From positions 1-64,000 of the forward strand of contig NKYR01000087.1 in assembly GCA_003184365.1 (NCBI GenBank): a stretch of DNA of 64,000 nucleotides. The letters run 5' to 3'. Positions 22,015-33,179 of this stretch are shown here, piece after piece (the stretch's first letter is position 1; the number at the start of each line of letters is the position of its first letter). Under the pieces are notes generated by a model, which was given only the letters and a program-made list of their open reading frames with translations, was not told the origin of the DNA and ran no database searches. The position numbers were made by a program, and so were the translations under genes. This DNA comes from Evernia prunastri (taxonomy: Eukaryota; Ascomycota; Lecanoromycetes; Lecanorales; Parmeliaceae).

Positions 22015-24050
22015 CTACCTCCTCTGCCTCTTTGAGCTCTTGTTGCTGACATGGCTCATAACACTCGCGCTACGTTTCCGTAACCCTTCGCTCTTGGTGG
22101 TAGGAGCCGCGCTTGCCGGCGAAGAAGCCTCTTCGTCCCCATTCTCCTCATTCGCATTTGCATCATCATCTTCGTTATTGTCGTCGTCCACCTCCGCTTC
22201 TGCTCCGTCCGCCATCTCCTCATCTTCATCGTCTTCTTCGTCTTCTTCTTCTTCTTCGTCGTCGTCGTCCTCCTCCTCCTGACCCCCAGCGAAGTTCTCA
22301 TCCACTTCAGCTTCTTCCTCGTCCTCCTTGTTGCTTTCTTTAGGACTGACCCCTTCATCGCTGTCCTCCTTCCCTCCTTCCTTCTCCTCGGCATTCTCCT
22401 CGTCTTCGTCGTCGTCCTCGGCTTCAGCTTTCCTTCGACGTTCAGCCTGCTCATCGACCTCCTTGGTGTCCTCTTCCTCCTCGTTCTCTACTGCTTGGCT
22501 AGGCTCCTGCTCCTTGACCTCCTCGCCCCGATCCTTGGCTTCCTGCTGCTCCTTCTGCGCCTGCCACACCTTGATCTCCCCGTCCAACTTCTCGCTCAAC
22601 TTCCGTACTTCGAGCAAAGTCTTGATGCTCTCGATCAATTTCTCGTACTCCGTAACCACCTTTGCCGTTGGCATGGTGAGCCGTTGCGGTATTCTTAGTT
22701 CTGTCAACGCTGCGCCTATCCTGCTGGTCTGAACGCCAGACTTGGCTTGACCGGCTTTAGTGATGCGTTCATGCCGGAACTGCACGCCGCCTGTGAGACG
22801 CTCGTTAGGGCGACTGACGCCATATTTCTGTTCTTCGCGGGGAGTCAGCTGGCGTGGCCCTCCTTGTCCGAATGGAAAGCGCTTGTCTATACCGCCACCT
22901 ATTGAATGGCGTTGGCTTCGATCCGTACCAGACGGGCCACCTGGGAAATCGCCTTCCACCCCCATGGCTGAGCGGCGCTTTTCTTTCTTCTCGAGCTCTT
23001 TGTTTTTGTTTTGGGTGAGGAGGTTCTGCATTAGCTGTGTGAGGCCTTGGCTTGATTGATACATGGCTGTGCTATGGGTTTGCGGTGGGCCTGGCGGGGT
23101 CCCAAGGCGGTCGTAGAGGGCTTTGCGTTCGTTGAATAGCTTTTCTTGGTTGAGAACAATTCTGGAGAGCTCTTTGAGCAGCATTTCTTCCTCGTACTTT
23201 TCCTCGTCCGTTCGGTTCATGAGCTGTTCAGCGTACGCCTTCCGTTTTTTCTCCTGCTCCGGGTCGTATTTGGTCATCTTCTCGTGAGCGTCGAATTCCG
23301 ATGATGACATGCTCGAAAGGGGATTGTGTAGGACCATGGTCTTTGCTGCTACATTGTAGTATCGGGCTTTCATATCTTCCTGAGTTCTTGCCTTAGCCTG
23401 CGGCGTAACGACCATGGAGTGCTCATTCTCTTTGTGCTGTTCCTTGGGCTGATACTCGTATCTGTCTGCAACTACCACCCATCGAAGATCAAAGTCTGTA
23501 GCCAAGTCGACCAAGTAGTCCGTTTCTTCCTTGCTCCAATCGTCATTCTTCAAATGCGTCTCGTATTGCTCATCCGTGTACTGAGGCTTGTCGACCTTGA
23601 CGTTGAACTTAGCCCAGTGCGAATCTGGTAGCGTAGTTGCTGCCTTCTCGTCCGGCTCCATCTCAGATGCAGCATTGGAATCTGCCGGCGTGACAGGCAA
23701 TGCACCTGCGTTGGAAACGTCGCCCTTCCGCCTCCAATGTCGCAGTGTGAGACCATCTTTCCGGGCTGAGTTGCCAAAGGGAGTCTCTTCCCACGGACGA
23801 GGCTTGAATGGCAGCTTTGGCTTCTCCTTAAATTTGGGCGCGACGATTGATATTGGTGGTGCTCCTTCATATTTGAGGTCGAGGACTTCCCTGCTCATTC
23901 CGGCTACAAAGTTCAGCACTGCGTCCCATTTATTGGAAAGTGACCGCACTTACTTGGGCCTCTGACCTTTGGCTTCTGCACTTTTGGTGTTGCCGGTTTG
24001 GGTGGCCCAGCGCTGGGCAGGCCCATAAGATCGCGTGCATCCGAGCCCAT
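22015..24050 (-). CDS. swc4: SWR1/NuA4 complex subunit Swc4 (DMAP1-like)
   Basis: Two exons, 24050-23954 and 23903-22015 (661 aa). The N-terminal DMAP1-type region has YKEKPKL-like KFKEKPKLPFKPRPWEETPF and the LRHWRRK signature. A SANT/Myb-like domain follows (DDWSKEETDYLVDLATDFDLRW), then a DMAP1 C-terminal helical part with a conserved GVQTSRIGAALTEL segment. The last 170 or so residues are extremely acidic (Glu/Asp runs), encoded by TCT/TCC-type triplet repeats on the plus strand around 22150-22470. Swc4 is shared by the SWR1 H2A.Z exchanger and the NuA4 acetyltransferase. The start MGSDARDLMGLP resembles other fungal Swc4 starts. Confidence 0.92.
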
Positions 24051-24313
24051 CTTTGGGACGTATGTAGTCTCCTTGAAGCGTAACTGATCACAATTTTGTA
24101 ATAATGATAGCGCTATTCATGAACCCCTTGTCCATGTCCATCATCGATCACTTGAAAAGGCAATTTGCGAGCAGCTATGATGATGTTGATACAACAGTGG
24201 AACTCTCTACCCGGGAAGCCTGCGGTGAAGGACCCCTGTCCAAAAAAATTGCAGCTTCAATCTTTCCCGCAAAAGAGTCTCGTGTCAATCACTATTCACT
24301 TCCAACACCAACC

Positions 24314-25129
24314 ATGAGAACTTCACAGCGAGGGCCATTGAGTCTGTTCAGCTCCCTGCTTATAGCGCTTGTTTTGAATTTCGTATCCCCAACACATGCC
24401 CTCTACTTCTACCTGGACGGCGCATCCGCAAGTCCAAAATGCTTCTACGAAGAGCTCCCTAAGGACACCTTAGTCGTCGGTGAGACCCGCCCCCCCCCAG
24501 CACCATTCAAGATAACTTCTCACCCATTGCATCACAGGCCACTACAGCGCCCTTCAGTCTCAAAACAACGTCTTTGCCACAAACCCGGACCTATCCATCA
24601 CGGTAACCGTCGATGAAGTCTTCGACAACGACCACCGCGTCGTCAACACCAAAGGCTCCCACACCGGGAAATTCACATTCAGCGCCGCCGACGCCGGTGA
24701 GCACCGCATCTGCTTCACGCCCACCGGTGCCTCCCAGGGTGGGTGGTTGACCCAAGGACAGGGACATGGGCAGGTGAAATTGACACTGGATCTGGCGATT
24801 GGAGAGACGAGCGCGATTGAGAGTACGGACAAAGGGAAATTAAGTGAGATTGCCCAGAAGATCAGGGATTTGAATTCGAGATTGCAGGATATCAGGAGGG
24901 AGCAGGTTTTCCAAAGGGTGAGTGCTGGTTTCGAGGGTGCTGGAAACGGATTGAGGGAGTGCTGACAGGCTTTATACAGGAACGAGAGGCCGAGTTCAGA
25001 GATCAATCGGAGTCTACGAATGCGAGGGTGGTGAGGTGGACTTTGCTACAGCTGGTCGTCCTGGGCGTTACCTGTGCTTGGCAGCTATCGCACCTTCGCG
25101 CTTTCTTCATCAAGCAGAAACTCACATGA
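24314..25129 (+). CDS. p24/emp24 family ER-Golgi cargo receptor (Erp1-like)
   Basis: Three exons: 24314-24479, 24538-24917, 24980-25129 (231 aa). In order: signal peptide (about 1-29), GOLD domain opening LYFYLDG with the paired cysteines of KCFYEEL and HRICFTP, a coiled coil (IAQKIRDLNSRLQDIRREQ), one membrane helix (TLLQLVVLGVTCAWQL) and a short tail ending FFIKQKLT. The FF pair is a COPII export signal, and KQKLT fits the KxKxx COPI retrieval form, so cycling between ER and Golgi is predicted. The Met at 24314 is chosen because the signal peptide follows at once; in-frame Mets upstream would bury it. Head to head with SWC4 over 263 bp. Confidence 0.92.
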
Positions 25130-25520
25130 CATTGTTATACAGTCCTTGCGAGCGCTTGCTTCTTGTGGCAGACTCTGTGTGACTGGCTGGAAGGTTGTTG
25201 CATTGCAACAGCTAGCGGTCTGTTGTAAGCTTAACCAGAACTATTTTTTCCATCCTTTCCACACGAAATTCACAGTGCAATGCAAGAGCAGCTTTCAATT
25301 TCGTACATTACTCTATGCTACCATTGAAGCAACAGACGCTGCCGCTAAAGCCACGTCTTCTATACGTACCAGAAGTATGACACCATACTCTTGCAGAACT
25401 GATAAAACCATGCTCAAGCAAATAGGGTGTATCGTGGAAAGCAAGCACAGCAACATCTTATACGCTTCCAACCAGGTGATGCAACGAAACCTATACCAAG
25501 CCAAATATACTCAATGATGA
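25130..25520. other. Convergent 3' intergenic region
   Basis: Between the stop codons of the p24 gene (+) and the 641-aa protein gene (-). Nothing coding or repeated seen. Confidence 0.5.
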
Positions 25521-27502
25521 TTACTTCTGCTGTCCCCCCACATGGAACGCAACATCATCCGTCTGTAGTTCGTCGATATCCATGTCATCTCCGTCATTCT
25601 TCTCCAGTCGTTGCATACCCGCTCGTGACTCCCGGCCGCGGCTGAAAAGTACGCTGCTTGGTCGTGAAGTAGAAGAACGTTTGTTGGCAATTGCGCGAGT
25701 CCAGTGTTTTTTTACATTATCTTCACTTGCCCTTTCCGGCAATTTTCCCTTGCTGAGATCGAACATGCTCATACCTTTCCTCTTGCTAGCGTTATGGCTC
25801 GACTTCACAACCACGACATTTGAACTCTCGGGCGAAAGGAGACCTCGATCATCCCTAGTGGCTAAATGACTGATTCCGGCGGCGAGTCCTGCCTCATCTT
25901 TTGAAGACATTGAATCTGTCTTCAATTTCTTAGCCGCTGGAGCAATTTGAGAACGGAGGTCCTCAGTGGCTCCCTTCCTTTTCACGCTCATGCTTCCTTC
26001 CGAGGCTTTTGTTTTTGGAGACTGGGCCTCAGAGGAAGACTCCTCGCTTTGGCTCTCGAAACTAAATTCTAAGATGGAAGGACTCCGTTGCAGCGAACCG
26101 GCGGTGGTCTTGTTTCTATTGGCGGGTGGCTGAGGCTCGAGGCGAATCTGCGGTGTTGAATAGCCAACAGGGCTAGTCGAAAAGTATTCCGTATCGGAAT
26201 GCTGGGCCAGCCCCGAGATCATGTTGGAGAACTTTGATGTAGGTTTAGGGACAGCTAAGTGTTGACGAATTCGCTCAGGAGGACTGTCCACCTGTTCCAC
26301 AACTGGCGTCGAGGCACGCACAGACCTGACTACATGTTTGCGTTTGTTGAAATTGAAGTCAAAGCCGGAGTAATCCTCAGGTGAGAAATGGCCTTCTTCG
26401 TCGTCTGCGTCCGAGAAAGGGTTATCCGACCCAGAGTGTAGGCTTCTGGACCTCATGCTCTCATAGACTGGTAACGGTTTGCGCGGAATGTTACCGTCGC
26501 CAGTCAGTTTCCGAATTTTGGGATTGCTGAGGTTTTCGCCCTCAGCAATGCGTCGGTCCAACCGCACTCGGGTCAACTCTTCTTGCGACTCATACTGTGG
26601 CGGAGGCTCCCAACCACCACTAGAACTCCTTCCAATAGATCCAAGTCGCCCCGTGACAAAGGGTTTGTCACTACTACTGCTGCTGCTCAGTCGTTCCTTG
26701 ATCGCACGAGTGGCTTTTGCGAATGCCTTCTTGCCCTTCTCAAGGGGGGTTAACTTGGCTGACTCGGTGGCGTAAATGGCAGCCTTTTGCTTAGTCTCTG
26801 ACTCTTGGGCGGCGGCTTGTTGCATAAGATTGGAGATTTTCTTGCTGAGCTTTGCAGCATCTGCTGTACTTGTCTGAGTACCAAGTGTACTTTGGGTGGT
26901 ATGACTGGTGGCAGGCCTGGAAGGGGAAGGACCTGCAGGGCTCGACTCCGGCTCTTGTAGTATTGGAGACGAGATCTTCGCTTTGGTGGCTACCTTGCCT
27001 TGATCGTGGGCTTTCATGTTACTTGTCTTTGGGCCGAGAACTCGTCTACTCTGCCAATGTTGTCTCTGCTCTGCAAAGGGGTCCTTTGGTATTGGCGGAA
27101 GTGGCTTGTCCGAATCATCTGGAACAGTCTTTGTCGATCTGCTGGATTTTGGACGAAGAATGTCCGTCGTACTCATTGCGGCAAGACTGTGTAGTGAGGG
27201 GAGACGGACCGGCTCGTGGGGTACAGTGTTGAGAAGTCCGGTGTTGAGAAGGGCGTTCCCAGCGAGCTCATCAATGCTGCTTTCGTCATCTTGCGTCCGG
27301 CTCCGTGACCTCTGCATTTTCGACTTCACCCTCTCGAGGCGAGTGTAGCCTGACAGGCGAAGACGTATTAGATTCGTATATTTCTGGTCGTAGGGATGTA
27401 CTCACTCGACCGCTGCTGCTTAGTCTCCGTCTGTGGCTTATCATCTTGGAAGACGGTGAAGGAGGACAGCAGGGCTTTCTTTCTCTTGCCGTACGTAGCC
27501 AT
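25521..27502 (-). CDS. Uncharacterised disordered Ser-rich protein (641 aa)
   Basis: Two exons, 27502-27406 and 27349-25521, joined over a 56-bp intron with a GTGAGT donor. I do not recognise a domain. The N-terminus MATYGKRKKALLSSFTVF is the part most likely to be conserved. A short helical, Ala/Lys-rich segment follows in the middle (KKISNLMQQAAAQE, then KGKKAFAKATRAIKERL). The rest is Ser/Pro/charged low complexity with basic patches (KRKHVV, KRKG, KKLK) that could be nuclear signals. The very end is acidic (DGDDMDIDEL). The composition suggests a nuclear or scaffold protein, but this is only a guess. The reading frame over 600 codons makes a real gene nearly certain. Confidence 0.8.
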
Positions 27503-28679
27503 CGAAGCCTTTTTCAGGTTGGGATGGACAGTCACTCTAATCAAATTGAGATGCAATTCGAGAAAAGTGAAGTATCACCAATGCTTGGAGTTGGAGCACT
27601 GAAGTCACATATTCACATAATGAAGAAGGAGACGGGAATTCTATAGTGAATTTGGTGCACAGAAATGATGAGAGTGCCTTCCCTTGGAGATGCTCTGATG
27701 CGCGATAATTATGTTTGCTGGGACGCTGCTTCTAACCTTGACTGTTTGCTTGCTCGTAGATTATAATTGCCGTATCTCCGCCAGCTTTTTGGCATTTGTC
27801 TAACAGTATTGTAGGCGCAAATTCACAAATACATGCCAACTACGAAATGAGAAAATTGAATTGCAGAGGCTTTATGGTAGAACTTTCATTCACCCACATT
27901 TTTCCAACTTGGTCTGTTACCCCATAACGTACCCCGACCCTCCATAACAAAGCCGGGTCTCGAGACAGAGCTCGGAAAGTGATGGGCTTCACATCATGCG
28001 GTCAGTAGGGGGAGCTTTTGCTCCATTCCCGGTGAGCGCCGGCCGAACAACTTGGACTGAGCATCATTGCACACACTGAGGTATCCATCGCTCCTTCGAC
28101 CTCTAATAAGCCGCTGTTCATTGAGTGTAGGGTGTGGTCAGATTTTATCGTGTGTCGAAAAGGCTAACGATGGGCTCTGTCATTATCAACTATCCGTTCT
28201 CAGGACGACGATGGCACTGGGACGATGGGTGGAAGGGAGCATGGCTCCGTGGCTGACTCAGCATGGAAGGCACGCGAGCGCCGGGAGCTTTCTCCGGGCC
28301 GAGCGGCCAATCAAAGTCAGCTTATTCTAATCGTACCTTACCTCGAAAGAATGACGCCTTTTTGAAGCTTGGCGTTGAAGGCTGATTGAAACGCTCTGCA
28401 ACTCTGCAAGCACACAACATTAATTGTGTTGATAACTACCTTACCGATCTTGCACATACCTCCTAAGTACTCTCGCTGTGGCCTACTACATTTTCACATT
28501 GTTTCCCCCCAATGTGCCATTCTCCACCTCAATCAAAGTAGTAAGTAAATAAAACACGCCACTATTCTCCTCCTGCAGGTCGTGCGGAACAGCCTCGGTC
28601 AGCATTAAAAGGCGGTCTGAGGAAGAACTTTTTCGTATATGTGTTCGATCTCTCCACTTGAATCATCGCCAACAACATA
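27503..28679. other. Divergent promoter region, 641-aa protein gene and HEM2
   Basis: About 1.2 kb without a supported gene. Short open frames here lack protein character. No tRNA or repeat recognised. Confidence 0.5.
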
Positions 28680-29877
28680 ATGTCCTTCTCTTCTCTCGTC
28701 TCGGACCTGGCATTTCGGGACAACAATCCCAACGACCATGCGTCACGCCCCTCGAGACCTTCCGCAAGGTCAACTACAGGTTCATATGCCAGATCCTACG
28801 CGAGTACGGCGGCAACGAGCGTCAGCATTTCGGGCGACATCTCAAGTCAACTCCATGGAGGCTATAGTCATCCCCTCACACGGTCCTGGCAGGCCGAGAA
28901 ACAATTGACCAAGGTACTACAGCCTTTTGCCTTTTGCCTTTTGTACCACCCTTGGCTTACATACACAGTCAATGCTCATCTACCCTCTCTTCATATCCGA
29001 CCAAGCTGAAGAAGAGACCCTGATTCCCTCCCTTCCCAATCAACACCGTCGCGGCATCAATAAACTCATCCCTCACCTCGAGCCTCTTATACGGAAAGGC
29101 CTCGGTTCGGTAATCCTGTTCGGTGTCCCCATCGCGCCAAACGTCAAAGACGCTCTTGGCACCGCAGCCGACGACCCCCAAGGTCCAGTCATTCAATCCA
29201 TCCGTCTCCTTCGCGCCCGCTTTCCCTCTCTCTTTATTGTCGCTGACGTCTGCCTCTGCGAATACCCCTCCCACGGCCACTGCGGTATTCTGCGCGACGA
29301 CGGCAGTCTCAACAACAATCTCTCCGTCGACCGCATAAGTGATGTAGCCATGGCATACGCGGAAGCGGGCGCCCATTGCGTGGCACCTTCGGACATGAAC
29401 GATGGCAGGATCCGCGCTATCAAACTCAAGCTCATCGAAGCCGGCATAGCGCACAAAGTCGTCCTCATGTCCTATTCTGCCAAATTTTCCGGCTGTCTCT
29501 ACGGCCCCTTCCGTGATGCTGCAGGTTCTTGCCCGTCTTTTGGCGATCGCAAATGCTACCAACTACCTCCGGGCGGTCGAGGTCTGGCTCGGCGGGCTAT
29601 CAAGCGCGATATTGAAGAAGGTGCTGATATCATCATGGTGAAGCCTGCGAGTTCGTATCTCGATATAATCAGCGACGCAAAGGAGATAGGAAATGATATG
29701 CCAATCGCCGCGTATCAGGTTAGTGGAGAATATGCTATGATTCACGCCGCGGCAGCAGCAGGGGTATTTGATATCAAGACAATGGCTTTTGAAAGTACAG
29801 AAGGCATATTGAGGGCAGGGGCAGGCATCGTGGTGTCTTATTTTACGCCGCAATTCTTAGACTGGTTGTCCAATTAA
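28680..29877 (+). CDS. hem2: Delta-aminolevulinic acid dehydratase (porphobilinogen synthase)
   Basis: Two exons, 28680-28913 and 28969-29877 (380 aa). Joins two 5-aminolevulinate molecules to porphobilinogen in heme synthesis, in the cytosol. The Schiff-base lysines are Lys250 (SYSAKFSG) and Lys303 (MVKPASSYLD). Their spacing of 53 equals that of the yeast enzyme. The zinc site is intact: Cys173 and Cys175 (DVCLCEY) and Cys183 (SHGHCG), so it is the zinc-dependent type. A Ser/Arg-rich extension of about 40 residues precedes the usual SSQLHGGYSHPLTRSW start. The 55-bp intron contains CCTTTTG three times in tandem. Confidence 0.96.
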
Positions 29878-30074
29878 ATGGGAATGGTGATCTCTGGTTA
29901 CTTTCAGAAAAGCTAGGCGTCGGGGTAAACGTCGGGCCTGCGGATTCTGGTGGATCTTACGATGTATGTGCAGAATACATGAGATATGCAATTATATTCG
30001 TTGCCATTTCAGTAATGTGAGATATTGACTGATGGCTAGCTGCTGATTTCACCTGACGATTTCGGAAAAGTGGA

Positions 30075-30288
30075 GCTGCCAGGCGATCGAAGAATGGGAG
30101 GTATGGCTATCCGCCAATTGCATTGCACATGAGTCAACCACGTCCCCTCGTTTCATCCTGAGTAAGACCAAGTGCCTATGTCTGATGCCTGATGAACGAT
30201 GAAAAGCCGCCAGGCGACCGGAATGAGACGGTCATCTCCAACTGCATTGCACATGAGCCAACAAGTTCCCCTCGTTTCCCTGAACAAG
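30075..30288 (+). repeat. Imperfect direct repeat, two copies of about 85-90 bp
   Basis: Copy 1 is 30075-30166 and copy 2 is 30206-30288. Both open GC(T/C)GCCAGGCGA, share GCATTGCACATGAG in the middle and CCCCTCGTTTC near the end. Where they differ, copy 1 often has T for C (for example GATCG against GACCG, GAGTCA against GAGCCA). Function unknown. Confidence 0.6.
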
Positions 30289-31273
30289 CTTTAAGATGTC
30301 GAAATAGTCATCAGTCTTAAGGACTTGGGGTCCCGGGTCAGACCCCTCGTTTAGGGTGATATTGGAACTCGCAGTGCCTTTCGACGGAAGCAGCTCTACG
30401 GAAGCATACCTTACAGTCAGACTTTTGCGTTGGTAGTCTTGTGCTGGAGTCTGGACAACGTATAACTGTTATGTTTGACGGACGGAGGATTGTTTAGTGA
30501 GCGTGTCGAAGCATTGTGGTAAATGACAGCATAATGTCCAGTGAGCCTTCTCTATTGCTCTATTGGTAAGGCGTTGAGCAATCCGACAGGGAAGGCGCTA
30601 CGTATGGTAGGTACCTCAATTGGGTGATTGAAGCAGTGCTGCTTGTCAATTCTCCGGGAAAGAGACGGAGTATTCTGGAGAAATGTGGAAAGGAAGCATC
30701 AGATTAGGGCAAGTGAAACGATAAGAGTTGCCCTTGAAGCTTGTCTATACTTGACCAGGTGTTGAACAGAATTGATCAATAGTATCCAAATCGAATGGGA
30801 GAATTGAGACAGGTGCATTCATTGTATTAACTCAGACAAGGCTCTGTAAGTCTTTAGCTGTCTTCCTAGCCATCAAATGCCCTTGTCCACAGCAGAATCT
30901 CCTTTCCTACACTCAGTGTTACTTTTGAATTTGGATGGAGAAACGTGAGGTCTGCAGAAGATACATGTAGGAGTCGTCGTAAAATATAACAATTGAGAAA
31001 ATGGTGACTGGGATTTTTTTTTAATTAAAATAAACGAAAACTCGCTTCTCTTCCCTTGTTCCCCCTCGAGTACTCTACTCGTAACTCCCAGGGATGCTGC
31101 AACACACGATATCCATCTTACCTGAATGACATTAAAGATACAGACACCTGGTCAATTACTCAAACACTCGAGAAGCAATTGCATTTACAGACGTCAACAT
31201 GCCTGATCAATGTAAAATAAAGGGAGATGGGGTTCTTGAGTCCAAAGATGCGAATCCAGCGTCACCATTGTGC

Positions 31274-31312
31274 ACGTCATTTTCATGTCATTCAATTTTG
31301 TTGACGTGACGT
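31274..31312. promoter_or_regulatory. Cluster of three CRE-type half-sites (TGACGT)
   Basis: ACGTCA at 31274-31279, then TGACGT at 31302-31307 and 31307-31312, the last two sharing one base. They lie 150-190 bp upstream of the SDR start. TGACGT is the core bound by ATF/CREB-type bZIP factors, such as fungal stress factors of the Atf1/AtfA group. Binding is inferred. Confidence 0.45.
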
Positions 31313-31461
31313 AGTTAAATTTCATTTCGTAAGATACCACATTACGAGTACTACTATTTCCCCTTCAAAAATCTTTCTCTTCTATCATCAAGATTTGCTA
31401 CGACTACCTACTTACTACATACTCTTCTTACTATCAAGGCCCAGAAATTTCACAGCCCATC

Positions 31462-32509
31462 ATGGACGCAGTAAAGAACACTGCCAAAGCGGCCACCGGC
31501 CAGGACTCCCAGTTCACCTCTGGTCAGAGTCCTCTCTCCACATAAAGCCTCGCAGTATATACTGACCTTCATAATTAGGCCACCAAATTCCCATCCAGAG
31601 TATGGACCAGCCAAGCCAGCAGAGCGATATGAAAGGGCCCGATCCCTCAAACAAGCAAATCCCCACCGAAGACGGCGGCTACCAGACCTACCGCGCAGCC
31701 GGCAAGCTCAAGGGCAAGAAAGCCATCATTACAGGTGGTGACTCCGGCATCGGACGTGCCATTGCCATCCTCTACGCAATGGAAGGTGCCGACAGTATAA
31801 TCGCCTATCTACCCGAGGAACAGAAGGATGCCGAAGAGACCAAGGAAGCGGTCGAGAAGCACGGAGCGAAGTGCTATCTATTCCCCACAGACCTCACCAA
31901 GAAGGAGAATTGCGCGGAGCTCGTCAAGAAGGCACTTTCGGAAATGGGCGCCATCAACATTCTCGTGAATAATGCCGCATATCAGAACATGATTCCCTCG
32001 ATCCATGACCTTTCAGAGCAAGTTCACCCCCTAGTATTCTCCACTCAATGACATCCATGCTAAAGCGAGCGTGCAGAGAGCAATGGCTGAAGACATTCGA
32101 CACCAACATCCACCCCTACTTCTACCTCTCCAAGTACGCCCTTGAGCACATGAAGAGCGGCGACACGGTCTGCAACTGCGCGTCCGTCAACGCATACATA
32201 GGACGCCCCGATCTGCTCGACTACACTTCCTCCAAAGGCGCCATCATATCCTTCACACGTGGACTGCACAATCAACAGATCGCTCACGGCATTCGCGTCA
32301 ATGCCGTCTGCCCGGGACCCGTCTGGACCCCGCTGATCCCTTCAACCATGACGAAGGAGGCACAAGATCAATTCAGCGCTACGCCTATGGGTCGTCCTGC
32401 ACAGCCGTCGGAGATTGCAACGTGTTTTGTTTTCTTGGCCAGTCAGGACAGCAGCATGATTTCTGGCCAGAGCTTGCATCCTAACGCTGGCGTTGTCGTT
32501 AATGGCTAA
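31462..32509 (+). CDS. Short-chain dehydrogenase/reductase (classical SDR)
   Basis: Three exons: 31462-31522, 31579-32017, 32077-32509 (310 aa). The N-terminal 60 residues are polar and form an extension seen in stress-type bacterial and fungal SDRs. The cofactor loop TGGDSGIG is at 72-79, an NNAA motif follows, and the catalytic set is Ser203, Tyr216 and Lys220 (YTSSK). The substrate is unknown. The second intron (32018-32076) starts GCAAGT: it is a GC-AG intron, and only this junction gives the uninterrupted SEEQWLKTFDTNI. CRE half-sites upstream and the family resemblance to general-stress proteins suggest stress induction, which is inference. Confidence 0.92.
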
Positions 32510-33179
32510 GCGATCTGTGGCTGGAGGTGGCATCCAGAGCAGTATCATGAAGCATGTTTGATGAGCGACACATACAATAGCACGTGCAAAAGGCTTGTTA
32601 AAAATGACGTTCGAGCGGTTCCAATGCTATTATGCAAATGACTTTCCATGCTTGCTTCAGTGACATGCGTGAACACATCTGACTACAGCGCTACACCTAA
32701 CTCGACGCAATCTTGTTCCATTCCCACTACGAGGCAAAGCTCGAGCTAGAGCAGCACTTTATTTACAACCGGCGCCAACGCCACGCTCAATGATACAAGT
32801 GTCCGGTAGCGCGGTCTGAAAAGCATACTTTTGGCAGAAAGCCTGCACCTTGCGCCTTCGCACCAGAGGACGCGCCAGCTAGCATGCGTGTAAGGAATCG
32901 TCCGAGCCACACCTACTATCGATGAAAGCCGAAGAGGACAAAAGCGAGCGTTCGATCCGGGCGTCGGTGGTAAATAGATATGAACATGCACCAATGTAAA
33001 GCACCCGAATGATTTCAAGCCAGCCTTCGCCCGCTCGTGATTTACTGCCCGTCACACCCTCAGTCGTTCTTTCGGTACCATATAAACATTAAAATAGTGA
33101 ATGCGAGCTTCCCATATGAATCCCGAAGGCAGCACACAGGAGGGTTAATGTACAGTAGTCTGGTCTGCCGGATCCAAAT
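32510..33179. other. Convergent 3' intergenic region
   Basis: Between the SDR gene (+) and the regulator fusion gene (-). No supported coding sequence; the small minus-strand frame near 32.75-33.02 kb has no recognisable character. Confidence 0.5.

Larger units (their letters stand above)
29878..31461. other. Gene-free stretch upstream of the SDR gene
   Basis: No supported gene in about 1.6 kb. It contains an imperfect repeated segment at about 30.08-30.29 kb and, near its right end, a cluster of CRE half-sites, both listed separately. Confidence 0.5.

Noticed and set aside
22015..22480. Plus-strand Ser-rich and Pro/Arg-rich frames over the SWC4 3' end
   Set aside because: They arise from the triplet repeats encoding the acidic Swc4 tail in the other direction.
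28969..29562. 197-aa minus-strand open frame
   Set aside because: Antisense to the conserved HEM2 core; shadow frame.
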